From contig JAUXTU010000116.1 in the NCBI GenBank assembly GCA_030679145.1, positions 1 through 64,000 of the forward strand: 64,000 nucleotides of DNA. The letters run 5' to 3'. The translations under genes were made by a program, and so were the position numbers. This document shows positions 60,411 through 64,000 of the stretch, piece after piece; position 1 is the stretch's first letter, and each line of letters opens with the position of its first letter. The notes beneath the pieces are model-generated. The model did not search any database. It saw only the letters and a list, made by a program, of their open reading frames with translations, and had not been told where the DNA came from. Origin of the DNA: Bacteroidota bacterium. GTDB taxonomy: Bacteria; Bacteroidota; Ignavibacteria; UBA10030; UBA8401.

Positions 60411-61598
60411 ATGCAACAAGTATTTCAACCACAGTTCAACACACTGAGCAGTTTAAAAACAAATATGTTTAACAAAGATTTTCTTCTGACATGGGATCGA
60501 TCAGATGATGAATTGAAAGCAGTTCTTACCGTAGCACAATTATTGAAAGATATGCACAAAGCGGGGAAGTCGATTCGTACATTTGATACTGGGCTTGCAA
60601 TTTCAATTTTTCGCGACAATTCTACGCGTACACGTTTCAGTTATGCATCGGCAGCGAACGCGCTCGGTCTTGGTCTTTCCGAACTTGATGAAGAAAAATC
60701 ACAGATAGCCCATGGTGAAACTGTTCGTGAAACAGCAAATATGATCTCGTTTCTTGCAGAAGTAATCGGAATTCGTGACGATATGTTTCTTGGTGAAGGT
60801 CATACATATATGCGTGAATTTGGCGCATCCATTCAAGAAGGATATGATAACGGAATCCTTCATCAACGACCAACCGTTGTGAACTTGCAATGCGATATCG
60901 ATCATCCGACGCAGGCTCTTGCTGATCTTATGCAATTGAAAAACACATTCGGTTCGGTTGAAAATCTCCGTGGTAAAAAAATTGCGATGACATGGGCATA
61001 TTCACCAAGTTACGGTAAGCCGCTTTCTGTTCCACAAGGAGTTATCGGATTGATGTCGCGTTATGGAATGGATGTTTCCCTTGCGTATCCGGAAGGATAT
61101 GGATTGATTCCTGAAGTGATTGAGCAAGCAAAGAAACAATCTGCACAAACCGGCGGAAAATTTGAGGTCGTCAATAATATGGAAGATGCATTTAAAAATG
61201 CAGACATTGTTTATCCAAAATCGTGGGCGCCGTTCAACGTTATGCAGCGCAGGACTGTTCTATTGAACAGCAATGACAAACCGGGATTGAAAGAACTTGA
61301 AAAAGAATGTCTTGCAAATAATGCGAAGTTTAAAAATTGGGAATGTGATGAGAAGAAAATGAAATTGACGAAGAAAGGCGAAGCGTTGTATATGCATTGC
61401 CTGCCCGCGGATATTTCCGGAGTAAGCTGCGCTGAAGGTGAAGTATCAAAAGATGTTTTTGATAAATACCGTCTTGCAACATATGCGGAAGCGGGTTACA
61501 AACCGTTTGTGATCGCTGCGTTGATGTTCTTAACACGAATGGAAAATCCAACTGAAAAAATGAAACAGATGTTGGAACAGAATACAAGCAGAAGATAA
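60411..61598 (+). CDS. ygeW: knotted carbamoyltransferase YgeW
   Basis: FRDNSTRTRFSYASAANALGL, HQRPTVVNLQCDIDHPTQALADLM, MHCLPAD. Confidence 0.9.
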   Translation: MQQVFQPQFNTLSSLKTNMFNKDFLLTWDRSDDELKAVLTVAQLLKDMHKAGKSIRTFDTGLAISIFRDNSTRTRFSYASAANALGLGLSELDEEKSQIAHGETVRETANMISFLAEVIGIRDDMFLGEGHTYMREFGASIQEGYDNGILHQRPTVVNLQCDIDHPTQALADLMQLKNTFGSVENLRGKKIAMTWAYSPSYGKPLSVPQGVIGLMSRYGMDVSLAYPEGYGLIPEVIEQAKKQSAQTGGKFEVVNNMEDAFKNADIVYPKSWAPFNVMQRRTVLLNSNDKPGLKELEKECLANNAKFKNWECDEKKMKLTKKGEALYMHCLPADISGVSCAEGEVSKDVFDKYRLATYAEAGYKPFVIAALMFLTRMENPTEKMKQMLEQNTSRR

Positions 61599-61605
61599 AA
61601 ATATT

Positions 61606-61654
61606 ACTACAAAGACGCAGAGATGTTAAATTTTATTCTTTGTGTCTTTGCGGT
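61606..61654. repeat. inverted repeat (ACTACAAAGACGCAGAG...CTTTGTGTCTTTGCGGT)
   Basis: Arms pair over about 17 nt with few mismatches; sits between ygeW and the next RBS. Confidence 0.6.
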
Positions 61655-61674
61655 TAATTAAAAATGGAGTATTG

Positions 61675-63123
61675 ATGTCAAAAATAATTAAAAAAATAAA
61701 TCGTGAAGTAGTAAAAAAGACAGCGGCGCGATGCAAAGCGCAGGGTATTACTATTCCAACATTCGCCCAAATGCGCAATCCGAATTTGATTCCGGATTCA
61801 GTAAAACAAAAACTTCCTTCAATTGGATTATGGGATGTAAATCCGCTGAATTTATATCGGATCACTTGGAAAAATGATGTCAAAACCGGCGGATTTGGCG
61901 GAGTGAATTATTTCGAAATCCCTAAAGCAATCACTGGCGTTAATGCCCGAATCATCGGCATTGTCGGAAAATATTTTCCAACCGGCGCGCACAAAGTTGG
62001 TGCTGCGTTCGGATGTTTGGTTCCGCGTTTGGTGAGCGGAGAATTTGATCCCGAAAAACATAAAGCGATTTGGCCTTCAACCGGTAATTATTGCCGCGGT
62101 GGAGCGTTCGATTGCCGTTTATTGGATTGCACGCCAATAGCAATTCTTCCCGAAGGAATGTCGAAGGAACGTTTTGTTTGGCTGAAGGGAATTGGTGCAG
62201 AAGTAATTGCAACACCAGGAACAGAATCGAACGTGAAAGAAATTTACGACAAATGCTGGGAACTGAAAAAAGATCCGCTCAATATCATCTTCAATCAGTT
62301 TGAAGAATTTGGCAATCCAATCTGGCATTACAATGTCACCGGTCCGGCGCTGGAAGAAGCATTTCAAGCACTTGGAGTAAAAAATGGAAATGCAGCCGCA
62401 TATATTTCTGCTACCGGTTCTGCGGGAACAATTGGTGCGGGAGATTTCCTAAAAAAACTTCATCCGAATCTCAAGATCGTTGCAAGCGAGGCGCTGCAAT
62501 GCCCGACATTGTTGATGAACGGATTTGGCGAACATCGCATTGAAGGTATTGGCGATAAGCATATTCCGTGGGTTCATAATGTGCGGAATACTGACACAGT
62601 TTCCGCAATTGATGATGAGGATTGTATGCGCGTGCTTCGCTTGTTCAATGAAGTTGAAGGACAAAAATATTTGAAATCGCAGGGGGTGACCGACGTTGAA
62701 TTGGAAAATTTGAAGTTGATGGGAATTTCCAGTATTTCGAATATGCTTTCATCAATTAAAACGGCGAAATATTTTGAATATGGTGCGAATGATGTTGTGC
62801 TGACAATTTTTACGGACGGCGCTGATATGTATCACTCTCGTGTTGAAGAATTGCGAGATGAACGAGGTGCTTATACAACAATCGAAGCTGCAAAAGATCA
62901 TGCCGCTCCGTTGATGCATCAAAGTATCGATTACTATAGGGAACTTTCATACTACGATAAAAAAGCAATTCACAATCTGAAATATTTTACGTGGGTTGAA
63001 CAGCAAGGAAAATCATCCGATGAATTGCGCGAACAATGGAATCCGGAATACTGGCGTTCACTGTTTGAAGATGAAGTTGCACAGTTTGATAAATTGATTA
63101 CAGAGTTTAATGCAATGATGTAG
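61675..63123 (+). CDS. fold-type II PLP-dependent enzyme (cysteine synthase/ammonia-lyase-like)
   Basis: YFPTGAHKVGAAFG lysine motif, PSTGNYCRGGAFDCRLL, SATGSAGTIGAGDFLKKLHP. Confidence 0.8.
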   Translation: MSKIIKKINREVVKKTAARCKAQGITIPTFAQMRNPNLIPDSVKQKLPSIGLWDVNPLNLYRITWKNDVKTGGFGGVNYFEIPKAITGVNARIIGIVGKYFPTGAHKVGAAFGCLVPRLVSGEFDPEKHKAIWPSTGNYCRGGAFDCRLLDCTPIAILPEGMSKERFVWLKGIGAEVIATPGTESNVKEIYDKCWELKKDPLNIIFNQFEEFGNPIWHYNVTGPALEEAFQALGVKNGNAAAYISATGSAGTIGAGDFLKKLHPNLKIVASEALQCPTLLMNGFGEHRIEGIGDKHIPWVHNVRNTDTVSAIDDEDCMRVLRLFNEVEGQKYLKSQGVTDVELENLKLMGISSISNMLSSIKTAKYFEYGANDVVLTIFTDGADMYHSRVEELRDERGAYTTIEAAKDHAAPLMHQSIDYYRELSYYDKKAIHNLKYFTWVEQQGKSSDELREQWNPEYWRSLFEDEVAQFDKLITEFNAMM

Positions 63124-63147
63124 ATAAAATGTTAATCACAAATTCCT

Positions 63148-63290
63148 AGAAACCATCTTAAAAATGAATTTTATTGTCATTCCGAACGAAGTGAGGAATC
63201 TCGTTTTAATAATTGAAGTCAAAACCGAGATTTCTCCCCGCCTTCGGCGGATCGAAATGACAATGATTCGGTATTTTTGAGATGGCTTCT
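63148..63290. repeat. palindromic (MITE-like) element, same family as 4831..5100
   Basis: AGAAACCATCTTAAAAATGA... / reverse complement of right end AGAAGCCATCTCAAAAATAC...; inner ATTGTCATTCCGAACGAAG...GATCGAAATGACAAT. Confidence 0.7.
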
Positions 63291-63316
63291 TGTAAAAAAT
63301 AAAAAAGGATAAAATC

Positions 63317-64000
63317 ATGTTACAAAAAATCTATGCAGAAGCAAAAAAAAATGAACGTGCTGTTGCGGAATTTCTTCGTGAACTGATCGCAATTAAGTCG
63401 CTCAGTTCACAAGAAGGAAATGTTATTGCGCGTGTAAAGCAGGAAATGGAAAAATGCAAATTCGATGAAATTACGATTGACCCGATGGGAAACATTATTG
63501 GTCGTATCGGTCACGGAAAGCATGTAATTGCATTCGATGCTCATGTTGATACAGTTGATGTCGGCAATCCTGAAAATTGGAAAGTTGATCCGTTCAAAGG
63601 CGATGAAAAAGGTGGTATCATTTATGGACGAGGCGCATGCGATATGAAAGGGGCACTTGCATCGATCATTTATGGCGGAAAAATTATCAAAGACCTCGGC
63701 CTTGAAGGTGATTATACATTGTATGTTGTCGGAAGTGTTCAGGAAGAAGATTGCGATGGTTTGTGCTGGCAATATATTATCAAAGAAGATAAAATTCGCC
63801 CTGAAGTTGTTGTGATCACCGAACCGACAAATCTTGCAGTGTATCGCGGCCACCGCGGACGGATGGAAATTGAAGTTCGCACCAAAGGAATTTCGTGTCA
63901 CGGTTCTGCACCGGAGCGGGGCGTGAATGCAGTGTATAAAATGGCTCCAATCGTTCAAGATATTGAGAAATTAAATGAACGCCTTGGCGGTGAACCATTC
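63317..64000 (+). CDS. ygeY: YgeY-like M20 family hydrolase, truncated by the window end
   Basis: Own translation from ATG 63317: AFDAHVDTVDVGNPENWKVDPFKGDEKGGIIYGRGACDMKGALASIIYGGK...VVGSVQEEDCDGLCWQYI; no stop before 64000. Confidence 0.9.
   Translation, partial: MLQKIYAEAKKNERAVAEFLRELIAIKSLSSQEGNVIARVKQEMEKCKFDEITIDPMGNIIGRIGHGKHVIAFDAHVDTVDVGNPENWKVDPFKGDEKGGIIYGRGACDMKGALASIIYGGKIIKDLGLEGDYTLYVVGSVQEEDCDGLCWQYIIKEDKIRPEVVVITEPTNLAVYRGHRGRMEIEVRTKGISCHGSAPERGVNAVYKMAPIVQDIEKLNERLGGEPF

Noticed and set aside
63407-63958. 183 aa minus-strand ORF at the right edge
   Set aside because: Antisense to the truncated ygeY, whose plus-strand translation has clear M20 motifs
1-64000. CRISPR arrays, rRNA and tRNA genes
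   Set aside because: No regularly spaced repeats or recognisable tRNA/rRNA sequence seen on reading the intergenic regions; a tRNAscan and CRISPR search would be needed to exclude them fully

Overview
This 64 kb window looks chromosomal and comes from a Bacteroidota/Ignavibacteria-like (FCB group) bacterium. The lineage is inferred from a type IX secretion C-terminal motif (NYPNPFNPSTTIEYEIP), a Bacteroidota-style promoter (TAnnTTTG) and the protein content. Four parts can be separated. (1) 0-15 kb: mostly minus-strand accessory genes (lipoproteins, outer-membrane-like proteins, oxidoreductases, an S41 peptidase, a two-component system, a NUDIX hydrolase). This part holds several palindromic intergenic elements and an alcohol dehydrogenase ORF cut by an in-frame TAG. 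(2) 15-30 kb: serB, an M3 peptidase, a protein with repeated Ig-like domains, an aldehyde dehydrogenase, an SDR, an ATP-grasp protein, mfd and a HAD hydrolase. (3) 30-47 kb: a complete plus-strand division/cell-wall (dcw) cluster: mraZ-rsmH-ftsL-like-ftsI(PASTA)-murE-murF-mraY-murD-ftsW-murG-(unknown PH-like)-murC-ftsQ-ftsA-ftsZ. It has a readable control region with a palindrome, a promoter and MraZ-type direct repeats. (4) 47-64 kb: an uncharacterised protein next to a zinc-finger anti-sigma-like protein, a LecA-like T9SS cargo protein, and a membrane-NTPase fusion. The NTPase fusion is divergent from a cluster resembling the E. coli yge/ygf/ssnA/xdhD locus for anaerobic purine/urate breakdown: threonine-synthase-like PLP enzyme, ssnA, a short ygfK, a Se-dependent-type xdh, ygeW, a second PLP enzyme, and ygeY running off the end. 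The best leads are this unusual purine-type cluster, the membrane-NTPase fusion, the possible atypical sigma/anti-sigma pair, and a family of palindromic mobile-like elements. No tRNA, rRNA or CRISPR array was recognised by eye. All family calls come from reading motifs without database searches.
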